Shown here one piece after another: positions 1 through 7,438 of a stretch of 21,587 bases of DNA. The notes under the pieces are model-generated. The model saw only the letters and a program-made list of their open reading frames with translations. It was not told the origin of the DNA and did no database searches. Origin of the DNA: Erythrobacter sp. CCH5-A1 (GTDB lineage Bacteria > Pseudomonadota > Alphaproteobacteria > Sphingomonadales > Sphingomonadaceae); contig NZ_LSKQ01000047.1 of NCBI RefSeq assembly GCF_001557115.1, forward strand, positions 1-21,587. The letters run 5' to 3'. The first letter of the stretch is position 1. Every line of letters begins with the position of its first letter. Made by a program: the position numbers and the translations under genes.

Positions 1-106
1 GCATTACTGCGAGGAATTCGCCGAGGCCCCCGGCAGCCCCGCCCCCAGCGCATCGCGCACCACCATCGCCTTGCCGTGGGCCTCGGCGAATTCCTCGCAG
101 TAATGC
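1..106. repeat. Fold-back inverted repeat at left contig end
   Basis: Bases 1-29 are the exact reverse complement of bases 78-106, with a 48-nt spacer. The right arm lies inside the glycosyltransferase reading frame and encodes sensible protein there. The left arm replaces the expected continuation of that protein. A similar fold-back occurs at the other end of the window. The simplest reading is a chimeric or assembly artefact at a contig end, not a biological repeat. Confidence 0.85.
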
Positions 107-741
107 GCGCCGATATGCCGCGCGAGCCAGGGCCGGTGGCGCGGCACCAGCGGCTCGACCGGCAGCTGCACGAAATCCGCGCCGCCGGCGATGGTCTCGT
201 CCAGCAGGCCGAGCGCGCCGGGATCGACCATGTCCTCGGCATCGTGGAACACCAGCATGGCAAAGCGCTGCCGGCTGCGCTCCTCGTCGAGGGTAAGTGC
301 GGCATGGAGGCGGTTGAGGCAATCGGCCTTGGTGGTCGGCCCCTCGCGCCCGTGGATCACCAGCCTGAGGCGCGGATCGCCGCGCGCGGCCGCGATCACG
401 GCGCCGATGGTGTCGGGATCGTTGCAGTAGCAGCCGACGTAGAGGCGCAGGCTTGCCTGGGGCCAGGTGCCGAGCAGGTGCCTGATGGTCTGGCCGATCA
501 CCGCCGCCTCGCGCCAGGCGGGGATCAGCACGGCGACGGGCCCGGCGAGGTTGCGGCGGACGAGGCTCGCCCGGTTGCACCGCCCCGTGACCGCCCGGCC
601 GCGCGCCCTCAGCCACAGCCACGCGGCATCGATCGCCAGATCGTCAAGCGCGCCGACGAGGAAGAATACCCCGGCGAACAGCAGCAATTCATGCTGCAGC
701 AGGGCGAGCCCCTGCCACAGACCAGGCTCGGCAATGGACAA
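4..741 (-). CDS. NfrB-like family 2 glycosyltransferase, 3'-truncated by contig end
   Basis: N-terminal part of a membrane glycosyltransferase of the NfrB (phage N4 adsorption protein B) type, expected to build a surface or secreted polysaccharide at the inner membrane. A hydrophobic segment lies near residues 15-40 and contains the family-typical GALDDLAIDAAWLW stretch. It is followed by the GT-A start LIPAWREAAVIG, the acceptor-side motif KADCLNRL and the metal-binding acidic motif HDAEDMVDP. Full-length relatives are about 700 residues with further membrane helices, so roughly two thirds is missing. The last ten or so residues before the stop at 4-6 come from the fold-back repeat and are not real. 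I prefer the TTG start at 741 because GGAAGGGGG sits about 6 nt upstream; a TTG at 759 is also in frame but has no good ribosome site. No partner gene is visible because the contig ends here. Confidence 0.8.
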   Translation of the reverse strand: MSIAEPGLWQGLALLQHELLLFAGVFFLVGALDDLAIDAAWLWLRARGRAVTGRCNRASLVRRNLAGPVAVLIPAWREAAVIGQTIRHLLGTWPQASLRLYVGCYCNDPDTIGAVIAAARGDPRLRLVIHGREGPTTKADCLNRLHAALTLDEERSRQRFAMLVFHDAEDMVDPGALGLLDETIAGGADFVQLPVEPLVPRHRPWLARHIGAHYCEEFAEAHGKAMVVRDALGAGLPGASANSSQ

Positions 742-759
742 GGCGACCCCCTTCCCCAA

Positions 760-798
760 TCAAGGTGTTAACTTACCTTGACAGGGGGTCTATTGCAA
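760..798 (-). promoter_or_regulatory. Candidate promoter and overlapping operator-like dyad of the glycosyltransferase gene
   Basis: Read on the minus strand, TTGCAA (793-798) and TAAGTT (770-775) are separated by 17 nt and could be -35 and -10 boxes. The -10 match is weak. A perfect dyad with arms TCAAGGT and ACCTTGA (760-766 and 775-781, 8-nt spacer) covers the -10 box and the expected transcription start. That is where a repressor operator would sit. The surrounding 760-862 is clearly richer in A and T than its neighbours. No regulator is encoded nearby, so the binding protein is unknown. Confidence 0.35.
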
Positions 799-839
799 CA
801 GCGCCAAGCAATTTTGATGGTTTAAATCGATGTAATTTC

Positions 840-866
840 GTAACTTGTATAAAGTCGCCAAGTTAC
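840..866. repeat. 8-11-8 perfect dyad at the 3' end of the glyoxalase gene
   Basis: GTAACTTG (840-847) and CAAGTTAC (859-866) are perfect inverted arms around an 11-nt spacer. The right arm overlaps the glyoxalase stop codon (863-865). A transcript of that gene would form a hairpin here, but no U-run follows on the minus strand, so an intrinsic terminator is doubtful. A second operator for the downstream glycosyltransferase is the alternative. Confidence 0.4.
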
Positions 867-1300
867 CACGTGCCGGTATTGGGCATGCTTGCCCAAGGCT
901 CGGCCGGTTCGAGATGGCCTTCCTGAAGCAGCTCGATCGAGATGCCGTCGGGCGATTTGACGAAGGCCATGTGCCCGTCGCGCGGGGGGCGGTGGATGGT
1001 ATGACCGGCGTCCAGCAGACGCTGGCAGGTCTCGTAGACATTGGCGACACGGTAGGCGAGGTGCCCGAAATTTCGCCCGCCGGTATATTCTTCCGCGGGG
1101 CTGCCGTCCTCGGGCGGCCAGTTGTAGGTCAGCTCGACCTCGGCCACCCCGGCCTGGCCGGGCGCGGCGAGGAAGATCAGCGTGAAACGCCCGGCCTCGC
1201 TGTCGAAGCGGCGCACCTCCTCGAGGCCGATCAGCTTGAAGAAGGCGACCGTCGCCTCGGGGTCGGCGACACGGATCATCGAGTGAAGATATTTCACCAT
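863..1300 (-). CDS. gloA: Lactoylglutathione lyase (glyoxalase I, VOC superfamily)
   Basis: Converts the methylglyoxal-glutathione hemithioacetal to S-lactoylglutathione in the cytoplasm, the first step of methylglyoxal detoxification. The 145 residues match the usual length of bacterial GloA. All four metal ligands of the family are in place: His6 (YLHSMIRV), Glu56 (EVELTYNW), His80 (FGHLAYRV) and Glu123 (SIELLQ). The ELTYNW signature is typical of true glyoxalase I and not of the many other VOC proteins. The ATG at 1300 has only a weak GGAATGAG ribosome site. The gene diverges from the SIMPL gene across a 76-nt spacer that must hold both promoters. The gene symbol is a family inference. Confidence 0.85.
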   Translation of the reverse strand: MVKYLHSMIRVADPEATVAFFKLIGLEEVRRFDSEAGRFTLIFLAAPGQAGVAEVELTYNWPPEDGSPAEEYTGGRNFGHLAYRVANVYETCQRLLDAGHTIHRPPRDGHMAFVKSPDGISIELLQEGHLEPAEPWASMPNTGTW

Positions 1301-1376
1301 GGCTCATTCCATTCAAAAACGGTTCATCGACGATGATGCACAACTCGTCGCACCAACTCTTGTGGGGGACAATGCG

Positions 1377-2132
1377 ATGAGCGGCGAAGACATGCAACCG
1401 GCGAATACGACGACCAGTGCCCTGACAGCGCCTGCCAGCCTGCGCTGGTTCGGCACGGCGGCGATCCTCGCGGTCGGCATGATCGCGGGCGGATACCTGC
1501 TCGGCGACGGGCTGCTGCGCGCCAAGGATGCCGAGCGCGCGGTCACCGTCCGGGGCCTTGCCGAGCGCGATGTCACCGCCGATCTCGCCACCTGGACGAT
1601 TTCCTACTCGGCGTCCTCGACCAGCCTTGCCGAGGCGCAAGCCAAGGTGCGCGGCGACACGCAGAGCATCGAGGCCTTCTTCAAGGAGCTCGGCTTTCCC
1701 GCCGAGGCGCTGCAACCGACCGGCGCGAACGTCAACAGCTCGACCGACCTCAGCGGCAACACCACCTACACCGTGCGCCAGCGGCTTGCGCTGCGCACTA
1801 CCGACATCACGCGCGCGCAGAAGGCCGTCGCGCGCCAGTTCGATCTGGTCGGGCGCGGGGTGTTTCTCGAGGAAGGCTCGGGGATGGCCTACACCTTCAC
1901 CAAGCTCAACGCCATCAAGCCCGAGATGGTGGCCGCCGCCACCAAGGACGCGCGCGCCGCCGCGCAGCAATTCGCCAAGGATTCCAATTCGGGCGTGGGC
2001 AAGATCCGCGATGCGACCCAGGGCTATTTCGAGATCGAGGCACGCGACGGCGATGCCGGCGGTTGGGGATCGGCCGACAGCCCGTACAAGAAGGTTCGGG
2101 TGGTCACGACAGTGAGCTTCACGCTCGATTAG
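1377..2132 (+). CDS. SIMPL-domain (DUF541) membrane-anchored periplasmic protein
   Basis: A 251-residue protein with a short cytoplasmic N-terminus, one membrane helix around residues 22-45 (AAILAVGMIAGGYLLGDGLL) and a periplasmic SIMPL/DUF541 domain. The domain begins with the typical TVRGLAERDV strand and ends in a VTTVSFTLD strand. SIMPL proteins are linked to envelope or oxidative stress tolerance in other bacteria, but no enzymatic activity is established. I chose the ATG at 1377 because GGGGG lies 8 nt upstream. An in-frame ATG at 1299 lacks such a site and would overlap the divergent glyoxalase start. It stands alone on its strand before the phosphatase, with a 175-nt gap that holds nothing I can name. 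Confidence 0.8.
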   Translation: MSGEDMQPANTTTSALTAPASLRWFGTAAILAVGMIAGGYLLGDGLLRAKDAERAVTVRGLAERDVTADLATWTISYSASSTSLAEAQAKVRGDTQSIEAFFKELGFPAEALQPTGANVNSSTDLSGNTTYTVRQRLALRTTDITRAQKAVARQFDLVGRGVFLEEGSGMAYTFTKLNAIKPEMVAAATKDARAAAQQFAKDSNSGVGKIRDATQGYFEIEARDGDAGGWGSADSPYKKVRVVTTVSFTLD

Positions 2133-2307
2133 CGACCGGCGGGATACCGCTTGCCGACAAATTCGCACCTTCTGTCGCGCCCCGCAGAGGGTTGGTTGCG
2201 CCTTTGCGTTGCGCAAGTTATCGCGACCCCCAATCAGCGAGGCACGGCACGCAATGCCCGACCTCGCGGCGTTGGCCGGGTCGCACCAGCCGGAACACAA
2301 ACGGGCC

Positions 2308-3114
2308 ATGCTAGACCTTCTGCGCGATTTCTTCACACCCCAGCCCCCGCCCCGAATGCCGACGGTACCCGATGGCCGGCGCTACTACGCGATCGGTGAC
2401 ATCCACGGCAGGCTCGATCTCTACGAGGCCATGATTGCGGCGATCGAGGACGAGATCGCGCGCGCGCCCGGCTTCGACTGTCGCATCGTGCTCCTTGGCG
2501 ACCTGGTCGACCGCGGCCCGGATAGCGCGGGCGTGGTCGAACGCACGCGCCGCTGGCAGCAGACCCGCAAGGTCCGGGTGCTGGCAGGCAATCACGAGGA
2601 AATGTTCCTCGCCGCGTTCCAGAAGCCGGAGGCGCTGCGCCATTTCATCAAGCATGGTGGGTTCGAGACCCTGCTGAGCTACGGATTCACCACCCGTCAG
2701 CTCGCCGAACTGCCGCTCGAGGATCTGTTCGAGGCGCTTCCGCAGATCGTCGGCCAGTCGACCCGCGACTACATCGCCGGCTTCGAGACGATGATCCGCG
2801 CGGGCGACTATGTCTTCGTCCATGCCGGCGTCGATCCCTCTCGCCCGCTGGCCGAGCAGACCCGCAGCGATCTGCTCTGGATCCGCGAGCGTTTCCTGCG
2901 CCATGAAGGCCCGCTTGAGAAGGTCGTGGTCCACGGGCACACGATCTTCGACCGGGTGATGGATTGCGGAAACCGCATCGGAATAGACACTGGCGCTTTC
3001 CGTTCCGGTGTGCTTACAGCGCTCGTGCTCGAGGGCGACCAGCGGCGCATCCTGCAGGCCCGGATCGCGGATGACGGGACAGCGCAGGTGTTCCATGGGG
3101 ACCGTGCGCAGTAA
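2308..3114 (+). CDS. PPP-family metallophosphatase (serine/threonine phosphatase-like)
   Basis: A 268-residue cytoplasmic phosphoesterase with the full PPP metal-site series: GDIHGR (Asp31, His33), GDLVDRGPDS (Asp65), GNHEE (Asn95, His96), VHAGVDP (His172) and VVHGHT (His209, His211). Relatives include PrpA-type protein phosphatases and ApaH-type dinucleoside tetraphosphatases. The sequence alone does not decide the substrate. I chose the ATG at 2308 because the family usually begins a short distance before a proline-rich linker and the YAIGDIHG strand, as here. In-frame starts at 2209 or 2254 would add an unlikely N-terminal extension. The ribosome site at 2308 is weak. It lies 79 nt before ugd on the same strand without a terminator between them, so co-transcription is possible. 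Confidence 0.8.
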   Translation: MLDLLRDFFTPQPPPRMPTVPDGRRYYAIGDIHGRLDLYEAMIAAIEDEIARAPGFDCRIVLLGDLVDRGPDSAGVVERTRRWQQTRKVRVLAGNHEEMFLAAFQKPEALRHFIKHGGFETLLSYGFTTRQLAELPLEDLFEALPQIVGQSTRDYIAGFETMIRAGDYVFVHAGVDPSRPLAEQTRSDLLWIRERFLRHEGPLEKVVVHGHTIFDRVMDCGNRIGIDTGAFRSGVLTALVLEGDQRRILQARIADDGTAQVFHGDRAQ

Positions 3115-3193
3115 GCCCTGTCGCAGGGTCCGGGCTGCCGGGGCGGCAAACGGCGCGCCAGTCGGCGCAGATTCTCGTGAGGGCAGCTAGTTC

Positions 3194-4504
3194 ATGAAGA
3201 TTGCGATGGTGGGATCGGGCTATGTCGGGCTCGTTTCGGGGGCGTGCTTTGCCGATTTCGGCCACGATGTGGTTTGCATCGACAAGGACCAGGGCAAGAT
3301 CGACCGCCTGCACGCCGGGATCATGCCGATCTACGAGCCCGGCCTCGATGCGCTGGTCGAAAGCAACGTCAAGGCCGGCCGCCTCAGCTTCACCACGTCG
3401 CTGGGCGAAGGCATTTCCGGCGCCGATGCGATCTTCATCGCGGTCGGCACCCCGAGCCGCCGCGGCGATGGCCATGCCGACCTCACCTTCGTCTACGAGG
3501 TCGCGCGCGAGATCGGCGAGAAGCTCGCCAATGACGCGGTGGTCGTCACCAAGTCCACCGTGCCGGTGGGCACCGGCGACGAGGTCGAGCGGATCATCCG
3601 CGAGACCGGGACTGCACACAAGTTCGCGGTCGTCTCCAACCCCGAATTCCTGCGCGAAGGCGCGGCGATCGGCGATTTCAAGCGCCCTGACCGCATCGTC
3701 ATCGGCGCCGAGGACGAATTCGGCCGCGAGGTGATGCGCGAGGTCTATCGCCCGCTGTTCCTCAATGAATCGCCGATCCTGTTCACCAGCCGCCGCACCA
3801 GCGAGCTCATCAAATACGCCGCCAACGCCTTCCTCGCGACCAAGATCACCTTCATCAACGAGATGGCGGACCTGTGCGAGAAGGTCGGCGCCAACGTGCA
3901 GGACGTCAGCCGCGGGATCGGGATGGACGGCCGCATCGGCGCCAAGTTCCTGCACGCCGGGCCCGGCTATGGCGGCAGCTGCTTCCCCAAGGACACGCTC
4001 GCGCTGCTCAAGACCGCCGAGGATTACGACAGCCCCACGCGGATCGTCGAGGCGGTGGTCAAGGTCAACGACAGCCGCAAGCGCGCGATGGGCCGCAAGG
4101 TGGTCGATGCGCTCGGCGGCATGGAGGCGGCGCGCGGGAAGAAGGCGGCGCTGCTCGGCCTGACCTTCAAGCCCAATACCGACGACATGCGCGACAGCCC
4201 GGCGATCGCCGTCGCGCAGACGTTGATGGACGCGGGCGTGGCCGTCGCGGCCTACGACCCCGAAGGCATGGAGCAGGCCCGCCCGCTGCTCCCCGATGTC
4301 ACCATGTGCGAGAGCGCCTATGCCGCCATCGAAGGCGCCGACGTGGTGGTGATCGTCACCGAATGGGACGCCTTCCGCGCGCTCGACCTGAAGCGGGTGA
4401 AGGAACTCGCCAACGCCCCGGTGATGGTCGACCTCAGGAACGTCTACAAGCCCGAGGACATGCGCGCGGCGGGGTTTGCCTACACGAGCGTGGGCAGAGC
4501 GTAA
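3194..4504 (+). CDS. ugd: UDP-glucose 6-dehydrogenase
   Basis: Oxidises UDP-glucose to UDP-glucuronate with two NAD+, supplying uronic acid for exopolysaccharide or LPS. The 436 residues have the standard layout. The N-terminal Rossmann fold has the GSGYVGL motif (residues 7-13). The NPEFLREG loop is at 149-156, and a helix with Lys207 and Asn211 (ELIKYAANAFL) follows. The catalytic nucleophile is Cys263 in GGSCFPKD, with Asp267. The C-terminal domain begins around LLGLTFKPNTDDMRDSP. All catalytic residues are intact. A modest GAGGG ribosome site precedes the ATG by about 10 nt. No other sugar-nucleotide gene is beside it, so the polysaccharide it serves cannot be told from this window. The gene converges on the pentapeptide/LprI gene across a long palindrome. 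Confidence 0.95.
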   Translation: MKIAMVGSGYVGLVSGACFADFGHDVVCIDKDQGKIDRLHAGIMPIYEPGLDALVESNVKAGRLSFTTSLGEGISGADAIFIAVGTPSRRGDGHADLTFVYEVAREIGEKLANDAVVVTKSTVPVGTGDEVERIIRETGTAHKFAVVSNPEFLREGAAIGDFKRPDRIVIGAEDEFGREVMREVYRPLFLNESPILFTSRRTSELIKYAANAFLATKITFINEMADLCEKVGANVQDVSRGIGMDGRIGAKFLHAGPGYGGSCFPKDTLALLKTAEDYDSPTRIVEAVVKVNDSRKRAMGRKVVDALGGMEAARGKKAALLGLTFKPNTDDMRDSPAIAVAQTLMDAGVAVAAYDPEGMEQARPLLPDVTMCESAYAAIEGADVVVIVTEWDAFRALDLKRVKELANAPVMVDLRNVYKPEDMRAAGFAYTSVGRA

Positions 4505-4510
4505 AAGCCA

Positions 4511-4592
4511 CTTCCCCCTGGGGAAGGGGTTGGGGGTTATGCAGTCGATAGGGCATAGCCCCCACCCCCGCCCCCTCCCCAAGGAGAGGGAA
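4511..4592. terminator. Long imperfect palindrome between convergent genes, likely bidirectional terminator or dispersed repeat
   Basis: Bases 4511-4542 (starting CTTCCCCCTGGGGAAGGGG) are nearly the reverse complement of 4553-4592 (ending GGAGAGGGAAG), around a short centre. The element almost fills the gap between the ends of ugd and the convergent gene at 4595. Either transcript would fold into a very stable hairpin. The composition (runs of GGGGTTGGGGG and CCCCCACCCCC) resembles G-rich palindromic repeats scattered between genes in many proteobacteria. That resemblance is from memory, and no second copy is present in this window. Confidence 0.6.
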
Positions 4593-4594
4593 GT

Positions 4595-6166
4595 TCAACG
4601 CAGGGGCCTTGTCCTCGGTCGCGGCTCCAGATCGATCCCGTCCTCGAAATAGGCCCGCACACCGCAGGTGATGAAGTCCCCCGCTTCTTCGGGCGTGTTG
4701 CCGGAATTGCCGCTGTAGCGCAGCACGATCCGCCGGCCCTCGATGCGGAACAGCGGGACGGTGACGCCCGCGTCGTTCTTCGCGCTCCACCAGCCGGTCC
4801 TGGGGTCGAAGCGGGTGACGGGCGCGCCCAGCTCGCAGGTATGGGCATTGGCACGCACCGCGGAGCCCTCGGCAGCGATGCTGCCGTCGGGGTTTCCGGT
4901 GAGCGTGATCTCCTGCCCGCTCGCCTCGCGCAGCACCGGCAGGATGCGCTCGTAAAGCGCGCCCCGCCGCATCGCATCGGGGAGTGGGAGGGCGTCGCCC
5001 TCATAGATCACCTTCTCGCCCGGCTTCAGCGCGATGCCAGGGCCCAGCTGCCCGCGCAGCACCGCGATGCGCGCCTGATAGAGGTCGGCGAGGCAGGTGC
5101 GGTCGCCGCCGCACTTGTCACGCGAGGCAAGCCAGCGGCGCTGGGCAGCAAGGTCGCCCTTCCCCGCCGCGCGCGCCGCCGCCCAGGCCTCGGCCAAATC
5201 GCGGTCGAGGCTGCGCAATGCGCTCTCGTATTCGCCGCAGAGGGTCTTTTCGATCGGCGTGGTGGCCTTGGTGCAATCGAAGCTCGGACGGTCTTCGGCC
5301 TCCGCCAGCGAGCGGGTGGCTGAGATCAGGACGCGCGCTTCCTCCGGCGTCAGAATGGCGATGGTCGGCGCATGGGGAGGGAATTCGTCGGCGATATAGG
5401 CGTATGGCGAGGTGACGGTCTCCGCCAGCCGCACCGGGCCCTCGATCCGCGCGGCGGCCAGCGCGGCGAGCGAATCCGGGGCGACAATCGTCCCGTCGAT
5501 CCGCGCGCCCGCAGCCCCGTCACCCCCCACCCCGATGCTGCTGAGATCGGCGCGGGTCAGGTCGGCGCCGGCGAAGTCCGGCCCGAAATTGATGCACCAC
5601 ACATCGACGGTGACCCCGCAGGCGAAGCTTGCGCCCGTCAGGTTGGCGGCGCGGAAGCTGACCTCGCCGAAATCCGCGCCCTGCCAAGCCGGAACGAAGC
5701 GCAGCCCCGCAAGATCCGCGCCGGTAAAGTCGGAGCCGGCCAGATCGACGCCATAAGTCGACAGCCCCGGCCAGCGCGCGCGGGCGGCCTTGGCGGCGGT
5801 GAAGGCGATGCGCACCATCCGCAGATTCGGAATGGCGGTGCCTTCCCAGTTGGTGCCTTCGAGCTCGGTCTCGACGAGGCAGGCGCCTGCGAGCAACGGC
5901 GCGACCTTGCGCATGTCGGCGCCGTTGAAGCTGCCGCCGCGCACCACCGCACGCTTGCCCGCAGGGACGGTGCGCAGGGCGTCGGCGAGGTCCGAGGGGT
6001 TGTACATCTCGCGCGCGTCGATGATCGCCCAACCGGCGCGGGCGGCGGCGGCATCCTCGCCGGGCATGGCGCACAGGTCGGTCACGGGCGGGTCTTCGGC
6101 CAGTTCTCGGGGCGGAACCTCGGGTTCCTGCGCGGCCAAGGCAAGTGCAGCGGCGAGCGTGAACAT
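4595..6166 (-). CDS. Exported protein with pentapeptide repeats fused to an LprI-like (DUF1311) domain
   Basis: A 523-residue protein of unknown role. It starts with a short hydrophobic leader (MFTLAAALALAAQ) that looks like a signal peptide, though it lacks a basic residue. Degenerate pentapeptide repeats of the A(D/N)LxG kind occupy about residues 76-210 (for example GSDFTGADLAG and AANLTGASF) and should form a beta-helix. Residues about 296-374 match the LprI-like N-terminal domain (PF07007): a first Cys in SFDCTKATTPIEKTLC, then QRRWLASRDKC and CLADLYQARI. A C-terminal region of about 150 residues is unassigned. LprI-like proteins inhibit lysozyme in mycobacteria, but that function cannot be assumed here. 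I chose ATG 6166 over the in-frame TTG at 6175, since GGGAGG upstream is too close to the TTG and about 11 nt from the ATG. Confidence 0.75.
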   Translation of the reverse strand: MFTLAAALALAAQEPEVPPRELAEDPPVTDLCAMPGEDAAAARAGWAIIDAREMYNPSDLADALRTVPAGKRAVVRGGSFNGADMRKVAPLLAGACLVETELEGTNWEGTAIPNLRMVRIAFTAAKAARARWPGLSTYGVDLAGSDFTGADLAGLRFVPAWQGADFGEVSFRAANLTGASFACGVTVDVWCINFGPDFAGADLTRADLSSIGVGGDGAAGARIDGTIVAPDSLAALAAARIEGPVRLAETVTSPYAYIADEFPPHAPTIAILTPEEARVLISATRSLAEAEDRPSFDCTKATTPIEKTLCGEYESALRSLDRDLAEAWAAARAAGKGDLAAQRRWLASRDKCGGDRTCLADLYQARIAVLRGQLGPGIALKPGEKVIYEGDALPLPDAMRRGALYERILPVLREASGQEITLTGNPDGSIAAEGSAVRANAHTCELGAPVTRFDPRTGWWSAKNDAGVTVPLFRIEGRRIVLRYSGNSGNTPEEAGDFITCGVRAYFEDGIDLEPRPRTRPLR

Positions 6167-6257
6167 TGGCGGCAAGTCCTCCCGATCAGGAGATTACGCA
6201 AAGGCACGGCGCGCACCAACCCCCGTTTGGCGGGGCGAGCGCACTACGAACCTCATA

Positions 6258-6670
6258 TCAGGGGGCCATCATAAGCCGGGTTCTGTCTCCCCGGACGGTA
6301 TCCTTGCGGACCAGCGCCGGGGTGGCAGCCATTCATCTGGGCCGTCGGTTGCCCGGCGGCTCTAGCAGCCAACCCGGGTCTCTCGGCGCGAAACACGCCT
6401 GCCCTCCTTGCGGAAAGGCGCGAGACCCCTATTCGGCCTTGCTCCGGGTGGGGTTTGCCATGCGGTTGCCGTTGCCGGCCCCCCGGTGCGCTCTTGCCGC
6501 ACCCTTTCACCCTTGCCTGTGCTTCCGAAGAAGCCATCGGCGGTTTGCTCTCTGTGGCACTTTCCCTTGCCCTGCCCGAAGGCAGGACCGGCGGGCGTTA
6601 CCCGCCACCCTTGTTTCGTGGAGCCCGGACTTTCCTCGCACGTAGCGCGGCTGCCTCAGGCCCCCTGACC
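6258..6670 (-). ncRNA. rnpB: RNase P RNA (M1 RNA)
   Basis: The catalytic RNA of RNase P, which matures tRNA 5' ends. On the minus strand the 5' signature GAGGAAAGTCCGGGCTCC lies at about 6637-6620, followed by the conserved GGGTAACGCCC-type loop. Near the 3' end is the universal ACAGAACCCGGCTTATG (6286-6270). The terminal helix P1 is visible as TCAGGGGGCC (6668-6659) pairing with GGCCCCCTGA (6267-6258), ten perfect pairs. These define the ends to within a few bases. The length of about 413 nt fits an alphaproteobacterial type A RNA. The gene is downstream of the amiD operon but has its own promoter. Confidence 0.96.
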
Positions 6671-6676
6671 GGGCGG

Positions 6677-6705
6677 CCTATAGGCGCGCGGTCACAGGAT
6701 TGCAA
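6677..6705 (-). promoter_or_regulatory. rnpB promoter
   Basis: On the minus strand TTGCAA (6705-6700) and TATAGG (6682-6677) are separated by exactly 17 nt. The expected start about 7 nt further on (near 6670) coincides with the first base of the RNase P helix P1. Position and spacing both support a sigma-70-type promoter. Confidence 0.7.
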
Positions 6706-6708
6706 AAT

Positions 6709-7428
6709 TTAGCGCGTCCGCCCCTGATCGCGGTCGAGCAGCAATTGCCACAGGATCGCGGCGATCTCGCCATCGGGAATGCCTGTGATGCGTTCGGGCC
6801 GCCAGCGGCGCTCGAAGGCCTCGACCGCCTTGGCCTGATCGGTGATGTCGTAGCCGAACCGTTCGAGCGCGAGGAAGAAGCTGCCCCAGTTGTGGAAGGG
6901 GTTGCCAGCCGTGAGGCACTCAGGCCGCGGCAGGCACAGCTTGTGCTGCGCCAGCCGGTCCCACGGGAAGAGCTCGCCCGGATCGACCTTGCGCATCGGG
7001 GCGACATCGGAGTGGCCGACGACATTGGCGCGCGGGATGTCGTATTGCTTCACGAGTCGGCCGAGCAGCGGGATCAGCGCGTCGATCTGCGCCTCGGCAA
7101 ACCCGCGGTAGCCCAATGCGTGGCCGGGATGGTCGAGCTCGATCCCGATGCTCGCCGAGTTCACGTCGGGAATGCCGCGCCAGTAGCTCGCGCCCGCGTG
7201 CCATGCGCGGCGGTCTTCCGGCACGAGGCGGATCACCTCGCCACCTTCCGTGATGCAGTAATGCGCGCTGACGCTGGCCTCGGGATCGCACATCCGCGCG
7301 AGTGCCGCCTCGACCGGCTTCATCTCGGTGTAGTGGATGACCACCATGCTGATCGGCAGCGACCGCTCGCCATGGTTGGGCGAGAGCACCTCGCGGTGGA
7401 CCAGCTCGTCTTCAGTGCCCCCCGACAC
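6709..7428 (-). CDS. N-acetylmuramoyl-L-alanine amidase, AmiD/AmpD family (amidase_2)
   Basis: A zinc hydrolase cutting the bond between N-acetylmuramic acid and the stem peptide, of 239 residues. The zinc ligands His32 (VVIHYTEM), His139 (VVGHSDVAP) and Asp149 (KVDPGELFPW) and the catalytic Glu97 (SIGIELDHPG) are all present. The block from SIGIEL through GELFPW resembles AmiD more than the shorter AmpD. E. coli AmiD is an outer-membrane lipoprotein, whereas this protein has no signal peptide, so a cytoplasmic role in wall recycling is the better guess. The C-terminal ~70 residues form a small helical domain as in AmiD. The start is GTG at 7428, with AGGA upstream. It follows chpT by 10 nt on the same strand, so it is the last gene of that operon. 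Confidence 0.85.
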   Translation of the reverse strand: MSGGTEDELVHREVLSPNHGERSLPISMVVIHYTEMKPVEAALARMCDPEASVSAHYCITEGGEVIRLVPEDRRAWHAGASYWRGIPDVNSASIGIELDHPGHALGYRGFAEAQIDALIPLLGRLVKQYDIPRANVVGHSDVAPMRKVDPGELFPWDRLAQHKLCLPRPECLTAGNPFHNWGSFFLALERFGYDITDQAKAVEAFERRWRPERITGIPDGEIAAILWQLLLDRDQGRTR

Positions 7429-7438
7429 GTCCGCTGTC

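Noticed and set aside
778..783. Perfect TTGACA box on the plus strand
   Set aside because: No -10 box lies 16-18 nt downstream and no plus-strand gene follows; it falls within the dyad upstream of a minus-strand gene.
3116..3128. Small hairpin CCCTG-TCG-CAGGG after the metallophosphatase stop
   Set aside because: Five pairs and no T-run; it is not a credible terminator.
3014..4582. Long minus-strand open frame opposite ugd
   Set aside because: It is the antisense of a complete, motif-perfect ugd and part of the phosphatase gene; its protein is low-complexity and has no recognisable domain. High GC makes such frames common.
6176..6708. Open frames on both strands across the RNase P region
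   Set aside because: The stretch is a structured RNA gene with clear rnpB signatures at both ends; the frames are incidental.
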